Under the pieces are notes generated by a model. It did not search any database. It worked only from the letters and a program-made list of their open reading frames with translations, and was not told where the DNA came from. Of a stretch of 5,690 bases of DNA, positions 1-5,155 are shown in pieces; the first letter of the stretch is position 1, and every line of letters begins with the position of its first letter. A program made the position numbers and the translations under genes. The stretch comes from Thermoplasmatota archaeon (GTDB taxonomy: Archaea; Thermoplasmatota; JAQUQK01), in NCBI GenBank assembly GCA_028716125.1, contig JAQUQK010000127.1, positions 1 to 5,690 of the forward strand, read 5' to 3'.

Positions 1-112
1 CTGCTTCCGCTATTGGCAATGCCGCAAGCGCCATCAGGCCTATAATTGCTATGCTGAGCAGCTTCTTGCCGCCGCAGCCGCAGCATCCTTTTCCTTTCTT
101 TTTCTCTTCCAT
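1..112 (-). CDS. N-terminus of a membrane or secreted protein with a Cys cluster (runs off left edge)
   Basis: Only the first 37 codons are visible, reading leftward from the ATG at 112. The product starts with a Lys-rich stretch (MEEKKKGKG), then a compact cysteine cluster (CCGCGG, Cys10, Cys11 and Cys13), then KK and a hydrophobic segment at about residues 18-36 (LLSIAIIGLMALAALPIA). This looks like a signal peptide or signal anchor, with the Cys cluster on the cytoplasmic side by the positive-inside rule. The start is fixed by a perfect GGAGG ribosome binding site 7 nt upstream, unlike the other genes here, which look leaderless. A long structured leader and two TATA boxes lie upstream. 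I do not recognise the family. The Cys cluster could bind a metal or be acylated, but that is speculation from three residues. Confidence 0.72.
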   Translation of the reverse strand, partial: MEEKKKGKGCCGCGGKKLLSIAIIGLMALAALPIAEA

Positions 113-119
113 TCAGATT

Positions 120-124
120 CCTCC
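120..124 (-). promoter_or_regulatory. Strong Shine-Dalgarno site GGAGG
   Basis: The minus strand reads GGAGG, then a 7-nt spacer, then the ATG at 112. It matches the core of the archaeal 16S anti-SD (CCUCC) perfectly at ideal spacing. It decides the start codon of the left-edge gene and shows that this gene is translated from a leadered mRNA. Confidence 0.85.
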
Positions 125-136
125 GAACATTTCACT

Positions 137-264
137 AAAGCCAATTCGGGCATTTGCCCGCACATGCGGACTCGCTCCCGTTTCGGCTTTTTACAGCTAT
201 GCCGAGTAGAACTGGCGCCCCACATGGAGCGCCGCCTCTATACGGCCTGCTTACCATAGCTGTA
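137..264 (-). ncRNA. Structured 5' leader: candidate riboswitch or cis-regulatory RNA (alternatively a plus-strand ncRNA)
   Basis: About 128 nt that can fold into two adjacent domains. Domain B (192-264): a 10-bp outer helix pairs 192-201 with 255-264. It encloses 201-204/243-246, 207-210/237-240 and 214-218/229-233, separated by small 2x2 and 3x3 internal loops and capped by a 10-nt loop; position 201 can pair in only one of the first two helices. Domain A (137-190): a 6-bp helix pairs 137-142 with 185-190. Inside it, CGGGC/GCCCG (147-151/156-160) competes with CCGC/GCGG (158-161/166-169) and with a long-range pairing 147-150/177-180. On the minus strand the element lies between TATA boxes and the ribosome binding site, where a riboswitch would be. 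Read on the plus strand it ends in T7 (267-273), so an independent ncRNA is possible, but I see no clear plus-strand promoter for it. It does not match any riboswitch class I can recognise by eye. Confidence 0.45.
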
Positions 265-276
265 TCTTTTTTTCCA

Positions 277-286
277 CTTATATATA
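277..286 (-). promoter_or_regulatory. TATA box, proximal promoter of the left-edge gene
   Basis: The minus strand reads TATATATAAG preceded by purine-rich CGAAA, which fits a TFB-recognition element. A start site about 26 nt downstream would fall near 255, giving a leader of about 143 nt that lacks the distal arm (255-264) of the outer hairpin helix. Confidence 0.6.
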
Positions 287-301
287 TTTCGGTTTCGATA
301 A

Positions 302-312
302 CTTTTATAACG
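302..312 (-). promoter_or_regulatory. Second TATA-like box, distal promoter of the left-edge gene
   Basis: The minus strand reads CGTTATAAAAG. Transcription would start near 280 and the leader would include the complete outer helix 192-201/255-264. The AT-rich stretch is nearly symmetric, so it could also act in the plus direction. Confidence 0.4.
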
Positions 313-346
313 TAAGAATGAATGTTTGAAAAATCGCTCCTGTTGG

Positions 347-390
347 CTCATTTCGGCATTTGACGGGCATTAGCGAATTGCCGAACCGAG
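347..390. repeat. Imperfect inverted repeat upstream of a plus-strand TATA box
   Basis: CTC (347-349) pairs with GAG (388-390), and TTCGGCA (352-358) pairs with TGCCGAA (379-385). A 2x2 bulge separates the two stems, and two more A-T pairs follow an internal mismatch. The element ends 20 nt before the TATA box at 411-418, so an operator or activator site is a reasonable reading. No regulator gene is visible nearby. Confidence 0.4.
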
Positions 391-410
391 GTTAGGCGAA
401 TTCTGGGGTA

Positions 411-418
411 TTTAAAAG
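411..418 (+). promoter_or_regulatory. TATA box for the small ORF at 440
   Basis: TTTAAAAG is centred 25-26 nt before the ATG at 440, the spacing expected for an archaeal leaderless transcript. It also argues against the GTG at 436, which would lie upstream of the predicted transcript start. Confidence 0.5.
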
Positions 419-439
419 AGACAAGAAAATATCAGGTGG

Positions 440-562
440 ATGGCCGAAAACTTCCCAATTCGGCAATTGGCGAAACGCCGAAAAGCGCCCTCGCTTTCGC
501 GCGCGCAAAAACTGGCCGCGCATTTGGCCGCCAAAAGTCCCCGAAGTTCAATAACAGTATAA
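440..562 (+). CDS. Candidate small basic protein, 40 aa, unknown function
   Basis: This ORF runs from an ATG at 440 to a TAA at 560-562. The product is strongly basic (for example AKRRKAPSLSR) with an Ala-rich amphipathic-looking centre (KLAAHLAAKS). No signal peptide or membrane segment is seen. The case for it rests on the TATA box centred 25-26 nt upstream of the ATG; AGGTGG directly abuts the start and is too close to act as a normal ribosome binding site. A longer alternative in another frame, GTG at 436 to a stop at 627, gives a 63-residue product with no better features. The region is rich in GCCGAA/TTCGGC repeats, so it could instead be a noncoding RNA. The family is not recognised, and a chance ORF remains possible. 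Confidence 0.3.
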   Translation: MAENFPIRQLAKRRKAPSLSRAQKLAAHLAAKSPRSSITV

Positions 563-703
563 TAGAATATACGTGTTCAAGAAGAGAGATATATTGGGGG
601 CACGGCACCTGTCAGGGATTTTCTTAAACTGGCAGTGAATTGCAAATTCAAAAAGTCAACATGATGTTTGTTGACTCTGTTGACTTTGTTGACTGGTGCT
701 CCT
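563..703. other. Intergenic stretch between two small ORFs
   Basis: It contains AT-rich TATA-like tracts near 587-596 (GATATATT) and 621-628 (TTCTTAAA), then the TGTTGACT repeat cluster. No conserved gene is visible. A 16-codon ORF (661-711) covers the repeats and overlaps the start of the next candidate gene. Confidence 0.4.
654..694. repeat. TGTTGACT repeat cluster: three direct copies and one inverted
   Basis: TGTTGACT occurs at 669-676, 678-685 and 687-694, an exact 9-bp period. The reverse complement AGTCAACA lies at 654-661. The cluster ends 10 nt before the ATG at 704. It could be a regulator-binding array. The 9-bp period also keeps frame in the 16-codon ORF at 661-711, where the copies encode repeating Val-Asp pairs, so it could be a short coding repeat. 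A simple slippage-made repeat cannot be excluded. Confidence 0.55.
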
Positions 704-841
704 ATGTTTAATCCATTCAATACAAGATATCCCATAGATCCGGAGTTCTTCGCGGACAGGTTCGCGGATTCGCTTCAACCTTGCATTTATTTCCAAAAGC
801 ACGTTTCGGAAATGATGCGCAAGCATCGGCTTTATGTATGA
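704..841 (+). CDS. Candidate small protein, 45 aa, unknown function
   Basis: The ORF runs from ATG 704 to TGA 839-841. The product opens with MFNPFNTRYPIDPEFF and continues as a charged, aromatic-rich sequence ending in MMRKHRLYV, with no signal peptide or membrane helix. GGTG at 695-698, complementary to CACC in the archaeal anti-SD, sits 5 nt before the ATG and supports this start. Codon choice (TTC, GCG, GAC, AAG, TCG) resembles the large genes of the window, which suggests real coding. No TATA box lies at leaderless distance, so it would be read from a transcript starting further upstream. The frame ends just before a T7 tract and a new TATA box. It could be a truncated remnant of a larger gene; I do not recognise the family. 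Confidence 0.4.
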   Translation: MFNPFNTRYPIDPEFFADRFADSLQPCIYFQKHVSEMMRKHRLYV

Positions 842-848
842 GGTGGCA

Positions 849-855
849 TTTTTTT
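849..855 (+). terminator. Oligo-T terminator after the 45-aa ORF
   Basis: T7 lies 8 nt after the stop at 841. Archaeal RNA polymerase terminates at such T-tracts. A small hairpin GATGC-GCAA-GCATC (814-827) precedes it inside the ORF but is probably too far away to matter. Confidence 0.4.
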
Positions 856-864
856 ACCGCCTTG

Positions 865-871
865 TATATAT
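865..871 (+). promoter_or_regulatory. TATA box for the small ORF at 894
   Basis: TATATAT is centred 26 nt before the ATG at 894, the leaderless spacing. It lies inside the longer reading from ATG 834, which argues against that upstream start. Confidence 0.5.
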
Positions 872-893
872 CTTTGAAGATTATACATTTTCA

Positions 894-1028
894 ATGCCAA
901 AAATCCTAATGTTCTATGAGCGCCAGAAGAAAATCCTGGACGAGGAAAAATTCGTTCCCCTGGATGCCGTTGAACTTTCGCGCCGGCACAATTTGCCTAA
1001 AAATGCAAAACCAAGGTCGCAAAAATAA
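894..1028 (+). CDS. Candidate small charged protein, 44 aa, unknown function
   Basis: The ORF runs from ATG 894 to TAA 1026-1028. The product is highly charged, with an acidic and basic central part (FYERQKKILDEEKF), a possible short helix (LDAVELSRRHNLP) and a Lys/Arg-rich tail ending in KPRSQK. It is predicted to be cytosolic. I chose the start because the TATA box at 865-871 lies 26 nt upstream. An earlier in-frame ATG at 834 would add 20 residues encoded by AT-rich, promoter-like sequence and overlap the stop of the preceding ORF. The tail and the ELSRRH segment hint at nucleic-acid binding, but that is weak. Codon use fits the window. No family is recognised. Confidence 0.45.
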   Translation: MPKILMFYERQKKILDEEKFVPLDAVELSRRHNLPKNAKPRSQK

Positions 1029-1102
1029 TCCGCCGTTCCAAGGGCTATGACTGGCTGGAATGAACGATTGCGCCCCGTCGCTTCAACGCTCCAACACAAT
1101 GA

Positions 1103-1111
1103 TTATTAATA
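1103..1111 (+). promoter_or_regulatory. TATA-like box of the DUF373 gene
   Basis: TTATTAATA is centred about 28 nt before the ATG at 1135, predicting a leaderless or very short-leader mRNA. AGGTGA (1128-1133) also precedes the ATG, but only 1 nt away, too close for a standard SD interaction. Confidence 0.45.
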
Positions 1112-1134
1112 CAAATATTCAATTACCAGGTGAA

Positions 1135-2217
1135 ATGAAGGTTCTAGTTCTATCCGTGGACAGGGACAACGACTTTGGGAGGAAGGCTGGCGTTGCAAGC
1201 CCGATAATAGGGAAAGAAAATAACATAAATGCCGCTGTCGCCCTTGGCACGAAAGACCCTGAGGATTCCGACTCCAATGCGGTTCTTGCCGCGATTTCCG
1301 CATACGACCAGCTAGTTGCCGCAGGCCAGGATGCGGAAATAGCAACGATATGCGGCGACCTGAATGTGGGAATATTTTCCGACTCGATACTTTCAAAACA
1401 GCTTGAATCGGTAGTAGCGGCCACTGGCGCCACAAGCGCAGTTCTTGTCACCGACGGCGGGGAGGACGAATACATCCTTCCAATAATCCAGTCGCGCCTG
1501 AAGATTGACTCGATAAAGAAAATAACCATGAAGCAGACCCAGAGCATCCAGGATGCTTTCTACATATTCCGCAAGATGCTGGACGACGAGAAAATACAGC
1601 GCAAGTTCGTAATCCCAATCGCCCTTGTGCTTGTAGTCTGGGGAATCGCGGCCCTTCTCGGCCAGCCCAACATAGGTCTTGGCGCAGTCGTGCTTGTAAT
1701 CGGGGCATATCTTTTCGAGAAGTCCCTGCACTTCAGCGAGAGGATGAAGAAGATGTCGCACGAAAAGGTCACCCTTGCGGTTTTCCTGATAGCGATAGGC
1801 CTTGTTACCGTGGGCGCAATAACTACTTACCTCTCCATGATGGAAATACAAACTGCCCAGGGGTACCAGATAACCCGCATCCAGGCGGTGGCGCTGCTTG
1901 CAGGCGGAATGACCTGGTGGATTGTATCAGCGGTTCTTTCCATATTAATGGGCAGGATAATAGACGATCTAATAATGGAAAGAAATCCTCTCAGGCACGC
2001 AAGCGCGCCTTTCACTGCGATGATGTTCGGCTTCATAATACCGTCAATATCAAAGATAATACTTTATTTCATAGGGGCTTCGGAAAAAATAGGCATTTCG
2101 GACTTCTTCTGGATAGCCGCAGGACTTGCATTCGGGATAATAGGCGCTTCCGTCAACAGGTTTGTGGCTAAAAAAGACAGGCTCGAAGCCGAGAAAAAAG
2201 AGCGCAATGCGCAGTAA
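1135..2217 (+). CDS. DUF373 family membrane protein, 360 aa
   Basis: This matches the archaeal DUF373 family (predicted membrane proteins of unknown function). The N-terminal cytosolic domain, residues 1-155, starts with MKVLVLSVDRDNDFGRKAG, carrying the hallmark DRDxDxGRK motif at residues 9-17. It continues with conserved-looking acidic segments: KDPEDSDSNA at 40-49 and TDGGEDE at 106-112. About six hydrophobic helices follow, near residues 158-175, 178-195, 212-233, 249-272, 293-313 and 322-341, then a charged cytoplasmic tail. The length is normal for the family. An in-frame ATG at 1060 would add 25 residues that do not resemble the family N-terminus, and the TATA-like box at 1103-1111 fits the 1135 start. 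The acidic motif suggests metal or nucleotide binding, but no activity is established. The gene is convergent with the ATPase gene, with 33 nt between stops. Confidence 0.9.
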   Translation: MKVLVLSVDRDNDFGRKAGVASPIIGKENNINAAVALGTKDPEDSDSNAVLAAISAYDQLVAAGQDAEIATICGDLNVGIFSDSILSKQLESVVAATGATSAVLVTDGGEDEYILPIIQSRLKIDSIKKITMKQTQSIQDAFYIFRKMLDDEKIQRKFVIPIALVLVVWGIAALLGQPNIGLGAVVLVIGAYLFEKSLHFSERMKKMSHEKVTLAVFLIAIGLVTVGAITTYLSMMEIQTAQGYQITRIQAVALLAGGMTWWIVSAVLSILMGRIIDDLIMERNPLRHASAPFTAMMFGFIIPSISKIILYFIGASEKIGISDFFWIAAGLAFGIIGASVNRFVAKKDRLEAEKKERNAQ

Positions 2218-2250
2218 TTTTTAGATTTGCGGGGAAGCGGGCGGCTTTGC
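2218..2250. terminator. Convergent intergenic region with T5 tract
   Basis: These 33 nt separate two converging stop codons. TTTTT (2218-2222) directly follows the DUF373 stop and may end that transcript. GGC-TTT-GCC near 2242-2250 can form only a weak hairpin. No T-tract is seen for the minus-strand gene, whose transcript may extend into the DUF373 3' end as antisense. Confidence 0.3.
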
Positions 2251-4329
2251 CTAAAACGCGCCGCTCTCTATTTCCTTGCCCATGACGCCGTCTATGACTA
2301 TCGTTCTTCCGCGCTTCGTGTATACTGATTTCACGGAGAAAGACCATATGGGCAAAAGAACCATCGCGGATTCCAGCACGTCCTTTCCGAATATGCGGTG
2401 AACCGTGCTTCTTGCCTTTGCCTCGGTTATCTTGGGTTTTATGTATTCCACTTCGCTCTTCTCGACTTCCTCGAACTCTGCAATTCCGTCAAGGTCGCTT
2501 ATCCCGGAAATATGTTTTTCCACAAGGCTTGTGAAGTGTATGCTCTTTCCTTCCACCGTGCAAAGCATTCCGTTGAGCGCATTCACGTAGACGTTCTCGG
2601 TTTCCGTGCGCCGGCTTATCATCGGTATCCCTTTCCTGATCGCGCAGCTGACTCGCCAGAGCGGGACATACTTGAACGAAACGTCGAATATTTCCTCGTC
2701 CTTGCTGAAAAGCGTTCCGGACAATTTGCCTTTTGCAATCTTTAGGGCTTCCTGCTGAGGGCACGTCAGCTTTGAAACATAGACAAGTTCTGACGGCTTT
2801 GCGTCCTTGTGGGTTGCGCTGGCATTTATTTCTGGAGCAGGAATTATTTGCGGCATCGATATTTCGGTTCTTATCGGGTTTTTTGCGGCCTGCTGGCCGG
2901 TTGCGGCATCACTGGCAAATTGCGAAATTTCCGGAATCGGCTTCTTTGATGATTTTGGAAGATATGGGTCGGTTTCCTTTTGCTCGGCCCAGATTTGCGC
3001 GCGGGCGAATTGCTGTTTTGCGGGCTGGCGCATCACTGGCTTTGCCGGGGCGAAGCGCTTGAAATATTGCTGGACGTCCTCCCCCATGGCTTCCTTTATC
3101 GATTCGTCGTCAAGCGTCCTGTGGCGCGTGAAAAGCCAGCGCGTCTTAACCTGGACAACGTTGTCTGCATTGTCTGGAGATATTACAATAAATTCCCCTG
3201 GCTGGAGGGCTGGCAGCTTGCGCACGACTGCATCCGCAGAATTAGGCGCAACTCCCTTGAGCGTCGGCTTTATCTTTTCCATGTCCTGCTTTGCCATGAA
3301 GCGGCCTATGAGCCACGTTCCTGCCTGGCCGAGCGCCTTGTAGTCAAGGTCGGCAAAATTCTGCGATGCGATGAGGCAGGAAACCCCATACTTCCTTCCC
3401 TGCTTGAAAAGCATCACAATTGCATCTTTTGCGGGCGGGTTCAATGGATATGGCGGCATATAAGGCGCGATCTCATCGACGTAGAACACGAGCTGCGGCT
3501 TCTCGCTTGGGTGCTGGAGCATCCAGTTGTAAATTTCCTGCGCAATCATCGCGACGAAGAACTGCTTCTGCTCGTCTGCGGTGAGGACATTCAGATAAAT
3601 TATGTTTATTGGAGTTTTTCCAGGCATCGTCGGGCGCAGAAGTGTGTCAATGTCAATCGGAACGCCAAAATTGAAAATCAGCTGATTTGTGCCGATGGTG
3701 AGCTGGCGCATCTTTCTTGCAAGGCGCGTCCTTTCCCTGTCCGAAATTATGGTGGATGAGTCGAATAGTCCAAGCTTTGTCGGGTCCTCAATTAAATCCG
3801 CCAGATAGTTGAAGTCGCTTAAGGTTTCGCCCTTCTTCCAAAGCATCTGCAAAAGCTGGTAGAGGAACCTTTGCGCCGCGCGGCCCTCGTCGGCATCTAT
3901 GTCAAAACCCATGAATTTTGTTATGCAGGCCGCGCTCAAGTCTATCGAGCGTATCGCCTCTTCTTCCGGAACTTCGCCGGACGGCAGTTTGAGCGGATTT
4001 ATTGAAAGCGGAATTCCGCGCGATGACGCCGGTGTGAAAATGCGGATCTCGACGTTCTCTGAAAACATTTGCGCCGCCTCGGGATTTACGCCGTGCTTTT
4101 CCAGCTCTTCCTTGCTTCCTGCGATGCCCAGACTTGCAAGGTCGCCCTGCGGATCGATGATTATTGAAGGCACGTGGTTTAGCGCCGCCTCCTCAATTAT
4201 CACTTTTCCCATCACGGTCTTTCCCGAGCCGGAAGCGCCAAGAACCACTACGTGCTTTTTGAGCGCATTTATCGGAAGCAGCACAGGCTCTCCTGTGATT
4301 TGCGTGCCAAGATTAAGGTACCCATCCAT
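2251..4329 (-). CDS. HerA/FtsK-superfamily (DUF87-type) ATPase, 692 aa, with distinct C-terminal domain
   Basis: This is a P-loop ATPase of the HerA/FtsK DNA-pumping superfamily. The Walker A motif is GASGSGKT at 31-38. A following strand, IIIDPQGDLASL at 56-67, fits the DPxGD-type motif of HerA-like proteins. The Walker B motif is LVFYVDEIAP at 280-289, with Asp285 and catalytic Glu286. GRKYGVS at 311-317 may supply the arginine finger, and ASQNFADL at 321-328 is the sensor Gln motif. Residues 425-515 form a Pro/Ala/Gln-rich linker. Residues 515-692 form a separate domain with VPLWRVSCAI at 555-564 that I cannot name. Members typically assemble as hexamers on DNA, as HerA does with NurA in end resection, but no NurA, Mre11 or Rad50 gene is present here, and the N-terminal HAS-barrel of classical HerA appears to be missing or very short. 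The start is supported by a TATA box about 30 nt upstream. Confidence 0.85.
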   Translation of the reverse strand: MDGYLNLGTQITGEPVLLPINALKKHVVVLGASGSGKTVMGKVIIEEAALNHVPSIIIDPQGDLASLGIAGSKEELEKHGVNPEAAQMFSENVEIRIFTPASSRGIPLSINPLKLPSGEVPEEEAIRSIDLSAACITKFMGFDIDADEGRAAQRFLYQLLQMLWKKGETLSDFNYLADLIEDPTKLGLFDSSTIISDRERTRLARKMRQLTIGTNQLIFNFGVPIDIDTLLRPTMPGKTPINIIYLNVLTADEQKQFFVAMIAQEIYNWMLQHPSEKPQLVFYVDEIAPYMPPYPLNPPAKDAIVMLFKQGRKYGVSCLIASQNFADLDYKALGQAGTWLIGRFMAKQDMEKIKPTLKGVAPNSADAVVRKLPALQPGEFIVISPDNADNVVQVKTRWLFTRHRTLDDESIKEAMGEDVQQYFKRFAPAKPVMRQPAKQQFARAQIWAEQKETDPYLPKSSKKPIPEISQFASDAATGQQAAKNPIRTEISMPQIIPAPEINASATHKDAKPSELVYVSKLTCPQQEALKIAKGKLSGTLFSKDEEIFDVSFKYVPLWRVSCAIRKGIPMISRRTETENVYVNALNGMLCTVEGKSIHFTSLVEKHISGISDLDGIAEFEEVEKSEVEYIKPKITEAKARSTVHRIFGKDVLESAMVLLPIWSFSVKSVYTKRGRTIVIDGVMGKEIESGAF

Positions 4330-4355
4330 GAAATCGTGATTTAATCGAACGGCGG

Positions 4356-4363
4356 CTTATAAG
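4356..4363 (-). promoter_or_regulatory. TATA box of the ATPase gene
   Basis: CTTATAAG, a perfect palindrome, is centred about 30 nt before the ATG at 4329. No SD sequence precedes the start, so a leaderless or 3-5 nt leader mRNA is expected. Confidence 0.65.
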
Positions 4364-4380
4364 AGTATCAACAATGCAAT

Positions 4381-4418
4381 AAAATCAAAATTTGAAATTG
4401 GAAAAAGTGGAGAAAAAA
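4381..4418 (-). terminator. T-tract terminator of the lipoprotein gene
   Basis: Directly after the stop, the minus strand carries T6 (4413-4418), T5 (4402-4406) and further T-runs. It shares TTTTTCCAATTTC (4394-4406) with the region downstream of the neighbouring paralogue (5197-5209). Confidence 0.6.
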
Positions 4419-5132
4419 TCAAACCATTGAATAGGGTGCCAAATCAGATAAATCTGCATTATCTGAAAGCACAGTCAGCTTAAAACTGCCCTGAACCATT
4501 GGGTCGCCTGCATACACGGCACCGGTATACATTGTGCACCTCCATGTCCCTTCCCAGCCCGAGCTTTTAATTATTTTTTTGTCGACTTTTACAACAACTT
4601 GACCACTGGAACCGGTTGCAGATGCGACATTGGTATTTGCAGGATCCCAAACAACAATCTGGTAATTTCCCATGGTTGATGTGTAGTTTGCTATGAGTGT
4701 AAATTCATTTGGTTCTGTGTTAAATGTCCACGTATACTGGCTGTCTACGAGCCCAACAAATCCAAGAGTAAGTTGTTCTGCACCTGTGGGTGCGATAATT
4801 GTTGAACCTTCAACACTTTTGCTGTATACGACTGTTGCGTTTCCTTCGGTCGCGTTTCCAGTTGTCTGGTTGCCGCTTGTATGATTCCCGCTAGTCTGAT
4901 TGCCGCCTGTTGTGCTGCCACTACCCGTTCCGCCACTTCCGCTGGAGCTGCCGCTTGGGTTGCTGCCGCCGCTTGCGCCGCCTGCACTATTATTGCTGCC
5001 TACAGCGCCACCGTTGCCGATCGTTCCGCCAGTTGTGCCGTCATTTCCGGCGGTTTTCTCGCTGCCGACGCATCCGCTGAAAGCGGCCATCAGCATCAGG
5101 CCTATTGCAAATATAGCCAGTATATTTTTCAT
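4419..5132 (-). CDS. Surface lipoprotein with N-glycosylation-sequon linker and PPC-like domain, 237 aa
   Basis: This is a secreted, membrane-anchored protein. Residues 1-20 are a signal peptide (MKNILAIFAI, then a hydrophobic core) ending in a lipobox-like FSGC, with Cys21 as the predicted lipidated residue. Residues 22-102 are a Gly/Ser/Asn/Thr-rich spacer that ends in five GNxT pentapeptides (N78, N83, N88, N93, N98), each an N-glycosylation sequon; N47 and N149 are further sequons. Residues 103-225 look like an all-beta domain: YTWTFNTEP near 133-141, VVWDPAN near 160-166 and GTWRCTMYTG followed by GSFKLTV resemble the strand pattern of bacterial pre-peptidase C-terminal (PPC) domains. 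The start at 5132 was chosen over an in-frame ATG at 5150, because the TATA box at 5156-5166 would start transcription downstream of 5150. The ligand or role is unknown. Confidence 0.8.
   Translation of the reverse strand: MKNILAIFAIGLMLMAAFSGCVGSEKTAGNDGTTGGTIGNGGAVGSNNSAGGASGGSNPSGSSSGSGGTGSGSTTGGNQTSGNHTSGNQTTGNATEGNATVVYSKSVEGSTIIAPTGAEQLTLGFVGLVDSQYTWTFNTEPNEFTLIANYTSTMGNYQIVVWDPANTNVASATGSSGQVVVKVDKKIIKSSGWEGTWRCTMYTGAVYAGDPMVQGSFKLTVLSDNADLSDLAPYSMV
4830..4904 (-). repeat. Five tandem 15-bp repeats encoding GNxTx
   Basis: Five consecutive pentapeptides (GNQTS, GNHTS, GNQTT, GNATE, GNATV) place an N-x-T sequon every five residues at 77-101 of the lipoprotein. At the DNA level the copies have diverged, but GATTCC/GTTTCC/GTTGCC-type blocks recur every 15 bp. 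The same motif is read at the right edge of the window in the neighbouring gene. Confidence 0.8.
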
Positions 5133-5155
5133 GGCAATCGACGGGAACATTGAAA

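Noticed and set aside
192..264. tRNA or C/D-box RNA in the structured leader
   Set aside because: No T-loop GGTTCRA motif, no 7-bp acceptor with cloverleaf spacing, and no matched C and D boxes.
436..627. 63-residue ORF from GTG 436
   Set aside because: The start lies upstream of the transcript start predicted from the TATA box at 411-418, and the product shows no recognisable features; the ATG-started frame at 440 fits better, though both are weak.
654..694. CRISPR array
   Set aside because: Repeat units are only 8 bp with 1-bp gaps, far too short for repeats and spacers.
834..893. N-terminal extension of the 44-aa ORF to ATG 834
   Set aside because: It overlaps the stop of the preceding ORF and covers a T7 tract and a TATA box, so it is more likely promoter sequence.
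704..1028. One gene broken by a frameshift joining the 704 and 834 frames
   Set aside because: The junction is AT-rich with terminator and promoter features, and no known protein family spans it. It cannot be fully excluded without homologues.
1060..1134. Upstream extension of the DUF373 protein to ATG 1060 (or ATG 1099)
   Set aside because: The extra residues do not look like the family N-terminus, the hallmark MKVLVLSVDRD begins at 1135, and the TATA-like box lies inside the extension.
2398..4339. Several plus-strand ORFs of 60-259 codons opposite the ATPase, and minus-strand ORFs opposite DUF373
   Set aside because: They are antisense shadows with compositions untypical of proteins; the opposite frames carry clear family motifs.
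4830..5055. Low-complexity Gly/Ser region as evidence for a pseudogene or assembly artefact
   Set aside because: The frame stays open through the whole stretch and links a signal peptide to a folded domain, as is normal for surface-protein stalks.
5133..5150. Lipoprotein start at ATG 5150
   Set aside because: It lies only about 11 nt from the TATA centre and would not be in the mRNA; the signal peptide begins naturally at 5132.
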